A stretch of DNA of 64,000 nucleotides from Kineothrix sp. IPX-CK (GTDB lineage: Bacteria; Bacillota; Clostridia; Lachnospirales; Lachnospiraceae): positions 4,030,001-4,094,000 of the forward strand of contig NZ_CP146256.1 of assembly GCF_039134705.1 (NCBI RefSeq). The letters run 5' to 3'. The translations under genes were made by a program, and so were the position numbers. The notes beneath the pieces were generated by a model. That model was given only the letters and a program-made list of their open reading frames with translations. It did no database searches and was not told the DNA's origin. Numbering within the stretch: the first letter of the stretch is position 1; the number at the start of each line of letters is the position of its first letter. Below are positions 17,039 to 25,101 of the stretch, one piece after another.

Positions 17039-17680
17039 TTATAATTTCACACTTACGGTAACGCCGTCTCCCACTTGCAAGATCACCGTTTCAAGCTGTT
17101 CGTTATGCTTCAGCTCATAAAGGTATTCCCGCATTCTGGAATGAATCGTTCTGTCTCTCCTCGTCACCGCAAAGCGGGACTCGATAATGTCTCCATCCTG
17201 CAGGACGTTGTCTGATACCAGCAGTCCGCCCGTTTTCAACAGCCGCAATATATCTGGCAGAAAATGAATATACTGTCCCTTCGCCGCATCCATAAAAATA
17301 AAATCATAGCATCCTTGAAGCTCTTGCAGAATTTCTGTGGCATCACCCTCCAGTAACGTAATAGTATCTTCCCTGCCTGCCCTCTTAAAATTTTCTTTCG
17401 CTATAGGAATCCTCTTCTCATACTTTTCTATAGTCGTTATCCTACAGCCTTCCGGTGCATATTCACTCATAAGAAGTGCCGAAAACCCTATTGCCGTTCC
17501 TACCTCCAGAATACTCTGCGGCCTGTTCATCGCCAAAAGCAGCCGAAGCAGACTCTGCATCTGTGTACGGATCACCGGCACATTGGTCCTCTTGCACTCA
17601 TCCTCTATTTCATTCAAAAGCTCCGTATTTCCTCTGTCAAAAGAGTCAATAAAGGCGCTGATTCTTTCATCCGTAATCAT
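17039..17680 (-). CDS. trmR: tRNA 5-hydroxyuridine methyltransferase (TrmR/YrrM-like O-methyltransferase)
   Basis: A 213-residue class I SAM methyltransferase. SILEVGTAIGFSALLM (~58-73) is the SAM-binding loop, and DFIFMDAAKGQY (~126) plus GGLLVSDNVLQDG (~150) carry the metal- and substrate-site acids of the cation-dependent catechol-type family. In Bacillus, YrrM/TrmR forms 5-methoxyuridine at tRNA position 34 from 5-hydroxyuridine made by the U32 proteins; the U32 gene is downstream here. The upstream gene ends 8 bases before this start. The alternative is a generic small-molecule O-methyltransferase, less likely given the conserved neighbourhood. Confidence 0.87.
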   Translation of the reverse strand: MITDERISAFIDSFDRGNTELLNEIEDECKRTNVPVIRTQMQSLLRLLLAMNRPQSILEVGTAIGFSALLMSEYAPEGCRITTIEKYEKRIPIAKENFKRAGREDTITLLEGDATEILQELQGCYDFIFMDAAKGQYIHFLPDILRLLKTGGLLVSDNVLQDGDIIESRFAVTRRDRTIHSRMREYLYELKHNEQLETVILQVGDGVTVSVKL

Positions 17681-17688
17681 TTCTGCAC

Positions 17689-18180
17689 TTACTCCGCACC
17701 TGTATCATCTTCCGGCGTCCCTGAACTTTCCGCTTCGCCATCCTCTGTTCCTGCATTTGAATCTTCCTCAGCAGTCACAGACCCCGATGAAACTTCTTCC
17801 GCTCCACTCTCTTCATCCTCAGCAGACATGATTTCCATCATTTCCTTAACCGTCATATCGCTGCTCAACTCATAAATTCCCGGCTTAAGCTCTCCATGAT
17901 ACTCAGAAATCAACTCCTGCACATAGAACACTTTCGCGTCATTAATCAAGCCTTTCTCCTCCAGTACCTCTCCGATATCCATGGTACTGGCTTCCTCCGT
18001 AATAGCTATGCTGATAACCTTCGCATTCCCCTCTTCCGCTACCGGCGCTTCCGTAAAAATGCGATATCCAAAGTTATAAGCATCAGTCGCATATTTATAA
18101 GTGAACATAACCACCACTATTATAATGACTATCTTTAATACCGTATCAAATACAGTCCCTATCAATTGTTTGGTATTCAT
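17689..18180 (-). CDS. Short MltG-like membrane protein lacking the catalytic domain
   Basis: A 163-residue protein with a cytoplasmic N-terminus, one membrane segment (~15-35), and an extracellular domain resembling the N-terminal LysM-like part of MltG: a region ending EVLEEKGLINDAKVFYVQELI and then GELKPGIYELSSDMTVKEMMEIM. It then ends in a ~45-residue tail rich in Glu, Ser, Gly and Asp. The YceG catalytic domain of true endolytic transglycosylases (~300-380 residues) is absent. It sits where mltG/yrrL sits in Bacillus, upstream of trmR. It may regulate or scaffold peptidoglycan synthesis rather than cut glycan strands; no function is shown. Confidence 0.75.
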   Translation of the reverse strand: MNTKQLIGTVFDTVLKIVIIIVVVMFTYKYATDAYNFGYRIFTEAPVAEEGNAKVISIAITEEASTMDIGEVLEEKGLINDAKVFYVQELISEYHGELKPGIYELSSDMTVKEMMEIMSAEDEESGAEEVSSGSVTAEEDSNAGTEDGEAESSGTPEDDTGAE

Positions 18181-18258
18181 ATTTATAACTATGCTCCTTT
18201 CAAACCTCTCCGCAACTTAGGCAGCTGCGGAACCCGCAACCGCCATCTTACCAAAATC

Positions 18259-18591
18259 TTACTGAAAATCCAACTCTTTTACTATCAGCTCGGTGGCCTC
18301 CTGCATCATTCTGCAAAAGGAGGTCTCCGCCGCCAAAAAATCAAACACTAAAGGAATCTCCCTAAGACTTTCATATTCCTTATCCAATTCCTCCATGCGC
18401 TCCAAAAGATCTTCCGCTTCCTCCTCGTTCTGAAACATAAAATTCTTACGTCTGAACTCGTTAACCTTCAAATACAGCTCCGGCTGCATCTTTATCTTAT
18501 TAAGCTGCATAACATATTCACAGTATTCCGCTGATTTTCTGACTGAACCCACGAATTCCATCACTGCGTCCTGTATACTGTTATCTGTCAT
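18259..18591 (-). CDS. YlbF/YmcA-family protein
   Basis: A 110-residue, almost entirely helical protein. EFVGSVRKSAEYCEYVMQLNKIKMQPELYLKVNEFRRKNF near the N-terminus and LPLV-like DFLAAETSFCRMMQE at the C-terminus fit the YlbF/YmcA (com_ylbF) family. In Bacillus, YlbF, YmcA and YaaT form a complex with iron-sulfur clusters that guides RNase Y cleavage of mRNA. The gene starts 19 bases after RNase J ends, so two RNA-decay functions appear co-transcribed. Which of YlbF or YmcA it corresponds to is not decided. Confidence 0.78.
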   Translation of the reverse strand: MTDNSIQDAVMEFVGSVRKSAEYCEYVMQLNKIKMQPELYLKVNEFRRKNFMFQNEEEAEDLLERMEELDKEYESLREIPLVFDFLAAETSFCRMMQEATELIVKELDFQ

Positions 18592-18610
18592 TTCTTCTCA
18601 CACTCCATAC

Positions 18611-20284
18611 TTAAACTTCCATAATAATCGGAAGGATCATCGGCCTGCGCTTCGTCTTCTTCCATACGTAATCGCTAAGGGAATCCTTAATATTGGACTT
18701 GATTTTCCCCCAATCGCTGACTCCTCTGTCCAGACAGCCGTGAACCGCATCATCCACTACATGCCTGGCCTCTTCCATTAGCTGGTCCGATTCCCGCACA
18801 TATACGAATCCCCTCGAAACGATATCCGGGCCTGATACAAGCTGGTCCGAATGTTGATCCAATGCTAAAACGACGATGAGAATGCCGTCCTCGGCAAGAT
18901 GCTGGCGGTCTCTCAGTACGATATTTCCTACGTCTCCGACGCCCAATCCGTCTACAAGGACTTCTCCTACCGGAACCTTTCCGCTTACCTTCGCTTCATC
19001 CTTATCCATTTCCAGCACATCGCCGGAACGCAGGATAAATATATTTTCCTTGGGAATGCCAAGTTCGTTCGCGATCTTAGCCTGAGCCTTCAAATGTTTA
19101 TATTCGCCATGAACGGGAATTGCATATTTAGGATGTACCAAGGTGTAAATAAGCTTAATTTCTTCCCTGCAGGCATGTCCCGATACATGAACATCCTGAA
19201 AAATCACATCGGCCCCTTTTACAAGAAGCTCGTTGATAACGTTAGTGACTGCCTTCTCATTTCCCGGAATCGGGTTGGAAGAGAAGATAACCGTATCGCC
19301 GGGGCAGATAGATATCTTCTTATGAATGTTTCCCGCCATTCGGCTCAGCGCCGCCATGCTTTCTCCCTGACTTCCGGTAGTAATAATAACCGTCTTCTCG
19401 GCAGGGTAATTCTTAAGCTGTTCGATATCGATCAGCGTCTTATCCGGAATATCCAGATAGCCAAGAGTGGTCGCCGTCTCGATGATATTTACCATACTTC
19501 GGCCTTCCACTACAACTTTTCTATCGAATTTGTACGCAGAATTGATGATCTGCTGTACGCGGTCTACGTTAGAGGCAAAGGTAGCGATGATAATACGCGT
19601 ATCCTTATGCTCCGTAAAAATCGTATCGAAGGTTTTTCCCACAGTTTTTTCGGACTGGGTAAATCCCGGACGCTCCGCATTGGTGCTGTCACACATCAGA
19701 GCCAGAACACCTTTTTTCCCGATTTCTGCAAATCTCTGCAAATCGATAGCATCTCCGAATACCGGAGTATAGTCCACTTTAAAGTCTCCCGTATGCACTA
19801 CGATTCCCGCAGGAGAATAAATAGCAAGTGCAGCGGCATCTACAATGCTATGGTTTGTTTTGATAAATTCTATACGAAACTGTCCCAAATTGATGGATTG
19901 GCCAAATTTAACGACTTTTCTTTTGGTGTTTCCAACAAGGTTATGCTCCTTTAGCTTATTTTCTATAATACCCATGGTCAGCTTTGTCGCATAGATAGGA
20001 ACGTTAATTTCACGCAGTACATAAGGCAGCGCGCCGATATGGTCCTCATGCCCATGAGTAATCATAAAACCTTTTACTTTATCGATATTATCCTTCAGAT
20101 AGGTGGTATCAGGTATTACCAAATCAATTCCCAGCATATCATCGTCCGGGAACGAAAGACCACAGTCCACCACAACAATACTGTCTTCATATTCGAAGGC
20201 AGTAATATTCATACCAATCTGCTCCAAGCCTCCTAACGGAATTATCTTTAGCTTGGAAACATTCACATTTTCATTTTTCTTCAA
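18611..20284 (-). CDS. rnj: Ribonuclease J
   Basis: A 557-residue metallo-beta-lactamase / beta-CASP nuclease with 5'-to-3' exo- and endonuclease activity on RNA. THGHEDHIGALPYVL (~75-90) is the zinc-binding motif II, MCDSTNAERPGFT (~198) lies in the beta-CASP entry, and PVHGEYKHLKAQAK (~390) holds the C-terminal metal/RNA motif. Typical length is ~555. The start is TTG at 20284, overlapping the TGA of fur, with GGAGG 9 bases upstream, so it is coupled to fur translation. YlbF follows. Confidence 0.95.
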   Translation of the reverse strand: MKKNENVNVSKLKIIPLGGLEQIGMNITAFEYEDSIVVVDCGLSFPDDDMLGIDLVIPDTTYLKDNIDKVKGFMITHGHEDHIGALPYVLREINVPIYATKLTMGIIENKLKEHNLVGNTKRKVVKFGQSINLGQFRIEFIKTNHSIVDAAALAIYSPAGIVVHTGDFKVDYTPVFGDAIDLQRFAEIGKKGVLALMCDSTNAERPGFTQSEKTVGKTFDTIFTEHKDTRIIIATFASNVDRVQQIINSAYKFDRKVVVEGRSMVNIIETATTLGYLDIPDKTLIDIEQLKNYPAEKTVIITTGSQGESMAALSRMAGNIHKKISICPGDTVIFSSNPIPGNEKAVTNVINELLVKGADVIFQDVHVSGHACREEIKLIYTLVHPKYAIPVHGEYKHLKAQAKIANELGIPKENIFILRSGDVLEMDKDEAKVSGKVPVGEVLVDGLGVGDVGNIVLRDRQHLAEDGILIVVLALDQHSDQLVSGPDIVSRGFVYVRESDQLMEEARHVVDDAVHGCLDRGVSDWGKIKSNIKDSLSDYVWKKTKRRPMILPIIMEV

Positions 20285-20736
20285 TCAATTTTTCCTCCAC
20301 ATTCTGCACAGTACCCGTAGAGTTTTACTTCATGATCTATCACATGGAATCCAGTCGTCCTTGTAATCTTTTCTTCCAATTCCTCCAATAAGTCGTCCTC
20401 GAAGGAATTCACTTTACCACAATTCATGCAAATCAAATGATGGTGATGGTGTTTTGCCGTACCCATTCCCACATTTCCGATTTCATAACGAACAAAACCG
20501 TCGTCCAAATTGATGCGATCGATTAAATGCAGCTCTAAAAGTATCTGTATCGTTCTATAAACAGTAGCAAGCCCTATCTCGGGATAGTCTGCTTTTACCA
20601 TTTCATAAATTTCTTCCGCGGCAAGATGTCTGTCGGGGCATGCGGCAAGAGCTTCCAATACTAGAAGCCTCTGGGTAGTAACCTTTAAACCTTTATCCTT
20701 CAATAATTGTTTAAACTGTTCTCTGTCCACTGCCAT
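20281..20736 (-). CDS. fur: Fur-family metal-dependent repressor
   Basis: A 151-residue protein with an N-terminal winged helix (residues ~1-85, including PEIGLATVYRTIQILLEL) and a C-terminal dimerisation/metal domain. HHHHHLICMNCGKV is the metal-site strand, and the two CxxC pairs (CMNC ~105, CAEC ~145) form the structural zinc site. Sequence alone does not separate Fur, Zur and PerR; the general shape fits Fur. It overlaps RNase J by 4 bases. It is a candidate regulator of the dyads at 3784-3798 and 5157-5229, but that link is inference. Confidence 0.9.
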   Translation of the reverse strand: MAVDREQFKQLLKDKGLKVTTQRLLVLEALAACPDRHLAAEEIYEMVKADYPEIGLATVYRTIQILLELHLIDRINLDDGFVRYEIGNVGMGTAKHHHHHLICMNCGKVNSFEDDLLEELEEKITRTTGFHVIDHEVKLYGYCAECGGKID

Positions 20737-20751
20737 TTGTTATCATCCCTC

Positions 20752-20790
20752 GTAACTGTCCAGTACCTTACTTAGTACCTTCACGGTTAC
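20752..20790 (-). repeat. Inverted-repeat hairpin upstream of fur
   Basis: In the minus strand GTAACCGT (20790-20783) faces ACAGTTAC (20759-20752), enclosing two direct copies of AAGGTACT. It lies just ahead of the fur ribosome site. It could be a leader hairpin or a dispersed repeat; nothing in it identifies a known riboswitch. Confidence 0.35.
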
Positions 20791-20853
20791 TATCCCCTTT
20801 ACAGCTGTCCTAAGACAATTTTCCGCCCTCGGTTTCCTTCCCTTATTTTCCAA

Positions 20854-21108
20854 TCAGGAAAGCTCAATATCCTCCAGTATATTTTCAAAAACTGCCGCAA
20901 CGGCGTTAAGCTCCGTATCATCCTCCACGATTTCATAAATCGCCTCAGGCTCCTCCGGTGCGGAGATATCTTTCAAAATCAATGCTTCACTGTCTCCTTC
21001 TTCCTGCTCTGTCACAAGAATATATTGACAGCCTCCTATTTTCGTCTGTTCCAACACATAAAATTCAACCGGCTCCTCGTTCTCCGGTTTAAAGATTATC
21101 TTATCCAC
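20854..21108 (-). CDS. DUF1292 family protein (YrzB-like)
   Basis: An 84-residue acidic protein. EPVEFYVLEQTKIGGCQYILV and the following acidic strand segments match DUF1292, whose members follow ruvX and ireB in most Firmicutes. The function is unknown. The start is GTG at 21108; its G is the last base of the ruvX stop TAG, and AGGAG lies 8 bases upstream, so translation is coupled to ruvX. Confidence 0.85.
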   Translation of the reverse strand: MDKIIFKPENEEPVEFYVLEQTKIGGCQYILVTEQEEGDSEALILKDISAPEEPEAIYEIVEDDTELNAVAAVFENILEDIELS

Positions 21109-21542
21109 TAAATGTTCTCCTCGTTCTTACGGTAATCCAAATACCCTTGCAATATAAAGCACGCAGCAATTCTATCCACATGCTCCTTCCTATGCTCCCG
21201 CCGTATTCCGGCCTCCTTCATCGCTCTGTCCGCCGCAACAGTAGTAAGCCTCTCGTCCCACATCCTGACGGGCAGCCCGGTTCTGCGTTCCAGCATGTCT
21301 TTGAAATCCATGGTAAGCTCCGCCCGTACACCGAGCGTGTCGTTCATATTCTTAGGAAGCCCCACAACGATTTCTTCTACTTCGTATCCTTCAATCAGCT
21401 CTTCTATGCGAGCCAACGTCCTGCGCAACTTATTCTCTTCTTTTCTCTCTATGATTTCAATGCCCTGAGCAGTGAGAAGCAAAGCGTCGCTGATTGCCAC
21501 TCCTACCGTTTTTGACCCGAAATCCAAGCCCATAATACGCAT
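21108..21542 (-). CDS. ruvX: Putative Holliday junction resolvase RuvX/YqgF
   Basis: A 144-residue RNase H-fold protein. [16 protein letters not shown] at the N-terminus carries the first catalytic Asp, [14 protein letters not shown] (~68) is the second motif, and [12 protein letters not shown] (~103) plus [15 protein letters not shown] (~125) complete the acidic site. YqgF proteins are implicated in pre-16S rRNA maturation and Holliday junction resolution. It starts 35 bases downstream of ireB and overlaps DUF1292 by one base. Confidence 0.93.
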   Translation of the reverse strand: MRIMGLDFGSKTVGVAISDALLLTAQGIEIIERKEENKLRRTLARIEELIEGYEVEEIVVGLPKNMNDTLGVRAELTMDFKDMLERRTGLPVRMWDERLTTVAADRAMKEAGIRREHRKEHVDRIAACFILQGYLDYRKNEENI

Positions 21543-21577
21543 GGATTCACCCTTTTATATCCTTCCACAAACGTTCT

Positions 21578-21847
21578 CTAATTATTTTTCCAGTGTTTCG
21601 CCTCAATATATTTCGTAAGCAGCTCTTCTACCAACTCGTCTCTTTCTACTTTCATGATAAGGCTTCTTGCACTTTTATGGCTCGTAATATATGTGGGGTC
21701 CCCGGACATAATATACCCTACGATTTGATTTACCGGATTATATCCTTTTTCCGTCAATGCTTCATATACCGTGGCCAAGACGACTTCTACGCCCGTCTCC
21801 GGCTCGGTCTCCACGCTAAAAAATTGTGTATTTCCAAAATCCTGCAT
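21578..21847 (-). CDS. ireB: IreB family regulatory phosphoprotein
   Basis: An 89-residue protein matching the UPF0297/IreB family along its length: [12 protein letters not shown] at the N-terminus, [28 protein letters not shown] in the middle and a C-terminal [10 protein letters not shown]. In Enterococcus, IreB is phosphorylated on N-terminal threonines by the Ser/Thr kinase IreK and modulates cephalosporin resistance. The sites here would be the Thr residues around positions 7-18. It heads the ireB-ruvX-DUF1292 group, the standard Firmicute order. Confidence 0.94.
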   Translation of the reverse strand: MQDFGNTQFFSVETEPETGVEVVLATVYEALTEKGYNPVNQIVGYIMSGDPTYITSHKSARSLIMKVERDELVEELLTKYIEAKHWKNN

Positions 21848-22002
21848 ATAATCACGCCCTTATCTATTGTCGCCAGTCAACTCTTTCTAACCACCATATT
21901 ACTCTATTCGTTCAGAAAATTCAATCAATTTACATTAATTTAATGATTGCTTATTTCATTTATCGGATGATTTTCCACATTCTTCACTCAAATAAGTGCT
22001 CT

Positions 22003-23346
22003 TTACTCAATGAGCAGCATGTCCTCCTGCAAAAAGCCCGTGACCTTTCCCCTTATCAATTGATTGGACAAAGAGTCCTCTCCCCGCTTAGCCACTTTTA
22101 CATATTGCCCTGTATGTCCCGTCTGATAGCATATTCCGTCTATCACTTTTTCTTCCTCGAACAGCACCTCTACTTCTTTTCCTATGTAGCCGGTTCTATA
22201 ATCCTTAGAATATTCTTTTTCCATGGAAAGCAAAAGATTGCTCCTTCTTGTCTTTTCTTCATCCGGCACCTGATCCTTCATGTCTGCCGCACGGGTACCC
22301 TTTCTCTTGGAATATTTAAAAATGTGCATTTCATAAATCTTTATTTTTTTCAAATAGTTTTTCGTGATGTCGAATTCTTCCTGCGTTTCCCCGGGAAAGC
22401 CAACAATGACGTCCGTGGTAATGGCCGGATGATCAAATACTGCGCGCAACAACTCCACTTTTTCGTAGTATTCCCCGGAGGTATATTTTCTATTCATTCT
22501 TTTAAGAGTTTCATCGCAGCCGCTTTGAAGAGACAAATGGAAATGCGGACAAAACTTGGGAAGTGTCCTTAGCCTGGCAGCAAACTCCTGCGTAATGATT
22601 CCGGGTTCCAGCGAGCCGAGGCGGATTCTTTCAATTCCTTCCACTCCATGGATGCTCTCTATGAGCGAAAGCAATGCCGGTCCCCCAAAATCGGTCCCGT
22701 AGGAGCTGATATGAATCCCAGTCAGAACCACCTCTTTATATCCCCTTGCGGCGAGCCCGGTTATCTCCTCCAGTATATCTTCTTCTTTTCTGCTTCTTAC
22801 CCTGCCTCTTGCATATGGGATAATGCAGTAGGAGCAGAATTGATTACATCCGTCCTGGATTTTAATATAGGCACGGGTATTCCCGGAAGTTTCCCTGAGC
22901 TGCATATTTTCAAATTCTTTTGTATTTCCTATATCAATTATCGTCGTGTCGTCAAGTGTCTTAAATCCGTCATTCGTTTTTTCGTTTACTTTTTCGACTC
23001 TCTCTTCCAGGAATTTTTCCAGAAAGGGGATTAGCTCTTTTTTCTTATTATTCCCGATCGCCAAGTCTACGCCCACGTCCTTCAGCACGTCCTCCTTCCC
23101 GGTTTGCACATAACAGCCCGCTGCGACAACCACAGCCTCAGGGTTTAATTTACGTGCTTTATGGAGCATTTGCCTGCTTTTTCGATCTGCAATATTGGTA
23201 ACTGTACACGTATTTACGATATATATATCCGCCCATTCATCAAATGGTACAATTTTATATCCTTTTTCTTGTAACATTTGTTGCATTACGTCCATTTCAT
23301 ATCCGTTGACTTTGCAGCCCAGGTTATGTAATGCTACACTTTTCAT
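22003..23346 (-). CDS. mtaB: tRNA t6A37 methylthiotransferase MtaB
   Basis: A 447-residue radical-SAM methylthiotransferase converting t6A to ms2t6A at position 37 of ANN-reading tRNAs. The N-terminal UPF0004 domain begins HNLGCKVNGYEMD, with further cluster cysteines in IVNTCTVTN and VAAGCYVQ. The radical SAM motif CNQFCSYCIIPYARGRVRSR (~144-163) is complete, and a C-terminal TRAM domain follows. The start at 23346 is chosen because GAGGAA lies 5 bases upstream; the GTG at 23358 is part of that site. ireB follows 155 bases downstream. Confidence 0.94.
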   Translation of the reverse strand: MKSVALHNLGCKVNGYEMDVMQQMLQEKGYKIVPFDEWADIYIVNTCTVTNIADRKSRQMLHKARKLNPEAVVVAAGCYVQTGKEDVLKDVGVDLAIGNNKKKELIPFLEKFLEERVEKVNEKTNDGFKTLDDTTIIDIGNTKEFENMQLRETSGNTRAYIKIQDGCNQFCSYCIIPYARGRVRSRKEEDILEEITGLAARGYKEVVLTGIHISSYGTDFGGPALLSLIESIHGVEGIERIRLGSLEPGIITQEFAARLRTLPKFCPHFHLSLQSGCDETLKRMNRKYTSGEYYEKVELLRAVFDHPAITTDVIVGFPGETQEEFDITKNYLKKIKIYEMHIFKYSKRKGTRAADMKDQVPDEEKTRRSNLLLSMEKEYSKDYRTGYIGKEVEVLFEEEKVIDGICYQTGHTGQYVKVAKRGEDSLSNQLIRGKVTGFLQEDMLLIE

Positions 23347-23449
23347 ATTATTCCTCACTTTTTTTGTATTGTTTTAGCATTGACTTTTACTGGTTCACCC
23401 GTTAGTATAATAAACAGAAGGTATGAAAACATCAAGGAGGTAGAAACCA

Positions 23450-23680
23450 ATGAAAACAGTTCAGATTTCTTTAAATTCTATTGATAAGGTAAAATCTTTT
23501 GTAAATGATATCACTAAATTCGACTATGATTTTGATTTAGTATCCGGCAGATACGTTATAGATGCAAAGTCCATTATGGGCATCTTCAGCTTGGATCTGT
23601 CAAAACCGATTGACCTGAACATTCACGCAGAAGACAATGCAGAAGAAGTTCTTAATGCATTGAAGCCTTACATGATTTAA
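23450..23680 (+). CDS. HPr-fold protein lacking the phosphorylatable histidine
   Basis: A 76-residue protein with the HPr layout. KSIMGIFSLDL at ~42-52 matches the conserved HPr segment around Ser46 (KSIMGVMSL), and NIHAEDNAEEVLNAL is the C-terminal helix region. The N-terminal HARPA motif with catalytic His15 is replaced by SLNSIDKVKSFV, so it cannot accept phosphate from PEP in the PTS way. It may be a Crh-like regulator using the serine, or a protein with only the fold. It is monocistronic, with AAGGAGG upstream and a terminator after it. Confidence 0.8.
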   Translation: MKTVQISLNSIDKVKSFVNDITKFDYDFDLVSGRYVIDAKSIMGIFSLDLSKPIDLNIHAEDNAEEVLNALKPYMI

Positions 23681-23743
23681 TAATTGCGGATATTAAGCCC
23701 GGCAATTATTCATTGCATAAGCTAATGTAAAAAAGTAATGAAG

Positions 23744-23775
23744 AGCATTCGGAAATTAATCCGAATGCTTTTTTA
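23744..23775 (+). terminator. Terminator after the HPr-like gene
   Basis: AGCATTCGG (23744-23752) pairs with CCGAATGCT (23761-23769), followed by six T. The A-rich left flank means it could also serve minus-strand thiI transcripts. Confidence 0.8.
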
Positions 23776-23804
23776 ATAATTTTAATTAGAAACGATTTTT
23801 ATTT

Positions 23805-24983
23805 CTACCGTACAATAATCAGTTCATCATTTTTAAGCGCAGTATCTACCAGCTCGTCGATTTTTTCTTCCAGATTTTCTTCATGCTTCTTTATAATATT
23901 TAGATTCGGTTTTGTTACCGGATGCTTTGCCACAAAAATCGTACAGCAGTCCTCGTAGGGAAGTATGGAGGTCTCATAAGTATTGATTTTCTCCGATATT
24001 TCTACGATTTCCATCTTGTCGAATCCAATGAGCGGCCTGTATACCGGCATCGTACACACTTCGTTGGTCGCCGCAAGGCTCTGCAAAGTCTGAGAAGCGA
24101 CCTGTCCGATGCTCTCACCGGTGATCAGCCCCAAACATTCCGTTTCCTGCGCGATTTTTTCTGCAATGCGCATCATGTAGCGGCGCATGATAATCGTAAG
24201 CTCTTCATGAGGGCATTTTTCATAAATATAAAGCTGAATATCCGTGAAATTAATAACATGCAAATATATGGGACCGGTATAGCGGGAAACCAGCTTTGCC
24301 AAATCCACTACCTTCTGCTTAGCCCTTTCGCTCGTATACGGAGGCGCATGGAAATATACCGCATCGATTTTCACACCGCGCTTCGCAATCATATAACCAG
24401 CTACCGGAGAATCAATGCCGCCCGATAAAAGAAGCATTGCTTTTCCTCCCGTGCCAACGGGCATACCGCCGGGACCGGGAATAATTTCGGAATAAATGTA
24501 TATTTTTTCCCGGATCTCGATGTGCAGCATGATGTCGGGTTTATGCACGTCCACCCGCATTTCAGGGCAGTTATCCAGAATAACCCCTCCCATTTCGCTG
24601 TTGATTTCCATTGAGGTCAGGGGATAGTTCTTCCTCGCTCTTCTGGCGCATACCTTAAAGGTTTTATCCTTCTCAGGATATACTTCCCCGATGTATTTTA
24701 ATATATCTTTGCCCAACTTTTCAAAACCCTCATCTTCCACATAGACGACAGGGCATATGCCGGAAATTCCAAATACCGTTTTTAGGTTGTCCACTACTTC
24801 ATCGAAGTCGAATTCAGATAAGGCCTCTACATAGATTCTTCCCTCCGTGCGATAGACTTTAAACTCTCCTTCGCACCGCTTTACCGCATATTTTATCTGC
24901 TGTACAAGAGCGTCTTCAAAAATATAGCGGTTTTTTCCTTTTACACCTATTTCAGCATATTTTATCAAAAAAGCTGTAAACAT
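23805..24983 (-). CDS. thiI: tRNA 4-thiouridine sulfurtransferase ThiI
   Basis: A 392-residue enzyme that adenylates U8 of tRNA and transfers sulfur, also used in thiamine thiazole synthesis. An N-terminal ferredoxin-like domain and THUMP domain (~60-165) precede the PP-loop ATP pyrophosphatase motif LLLSGGIDSPVAGYMIAKRG (~185). The C-terminal rhodanese domain of E. coli ThiI is absent, as in Bacillus, where a dedicated cysteine desulfurase supplies sulfur; such a gene lies 118 bases upstream here. The start at 24983 has GGAGGA 6 bases upstream; the ATG at 24989 is too close to it. Confidence 0.94.
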   Translation of the reverse strand: MFTAFLIKYAEIGVKGKNRYIFEDALVQQIKYAVKRCEGEFKVYRTEGRIYVEALSEFDFDEVVDNLKTVFGISGICPVVYVEDEGFEKLGKDILKYIGEVYPEKDKTFKVCARRARKNYPLTSMEINSEMGGVILDNCPEMRVDVHKPDIMLHIEIREKIYIYSEIIPGPGGMPVGTGGKAMLLLSGGIDSPVAGYMIAKRGVKIDAVYFHAPPYTSERAKQKVVDLAKLVSRYTGPIYLHVINFTDIQLYIYEKCPHEELTIIMRRYMMRIAEKIAQETECLGLITGESIGQVASQTLQSLAATNEVCTMPVYRPLIGFDKMEIVEISEKINTYETSILPYEDCCTIFVAKHPVTKPNLNIIKKHEENLEEKIDELVDTALKNDELIIVR

Positions 24984-25101
24984 AAGCATTCCTCCACGAA
25001 TGTTCTTTATTCATTTCTGTAGCCGCCTGCGGATCGGGGCTATATTTTTCAGTTTATATCCTGCCCGCGGCCATTATGCCGCGGGTCCTATATCCACATG
25101 A

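Noticed and set aside
18899..19954. Plus-strand open frame of 351 codons
   Set aside because: It lies entirely antisense to RNase J, has no ribosome site and no family motif, and reflects codon bias of the real gene.
23380..23411. TTGACT and TATAAT as a promoter for the HPr-like gene
   Set aside because: The spacing is 20 bases, outside the normal 16-18 range. The TATAAT may be real with another -35, but I cannot assign the pair.
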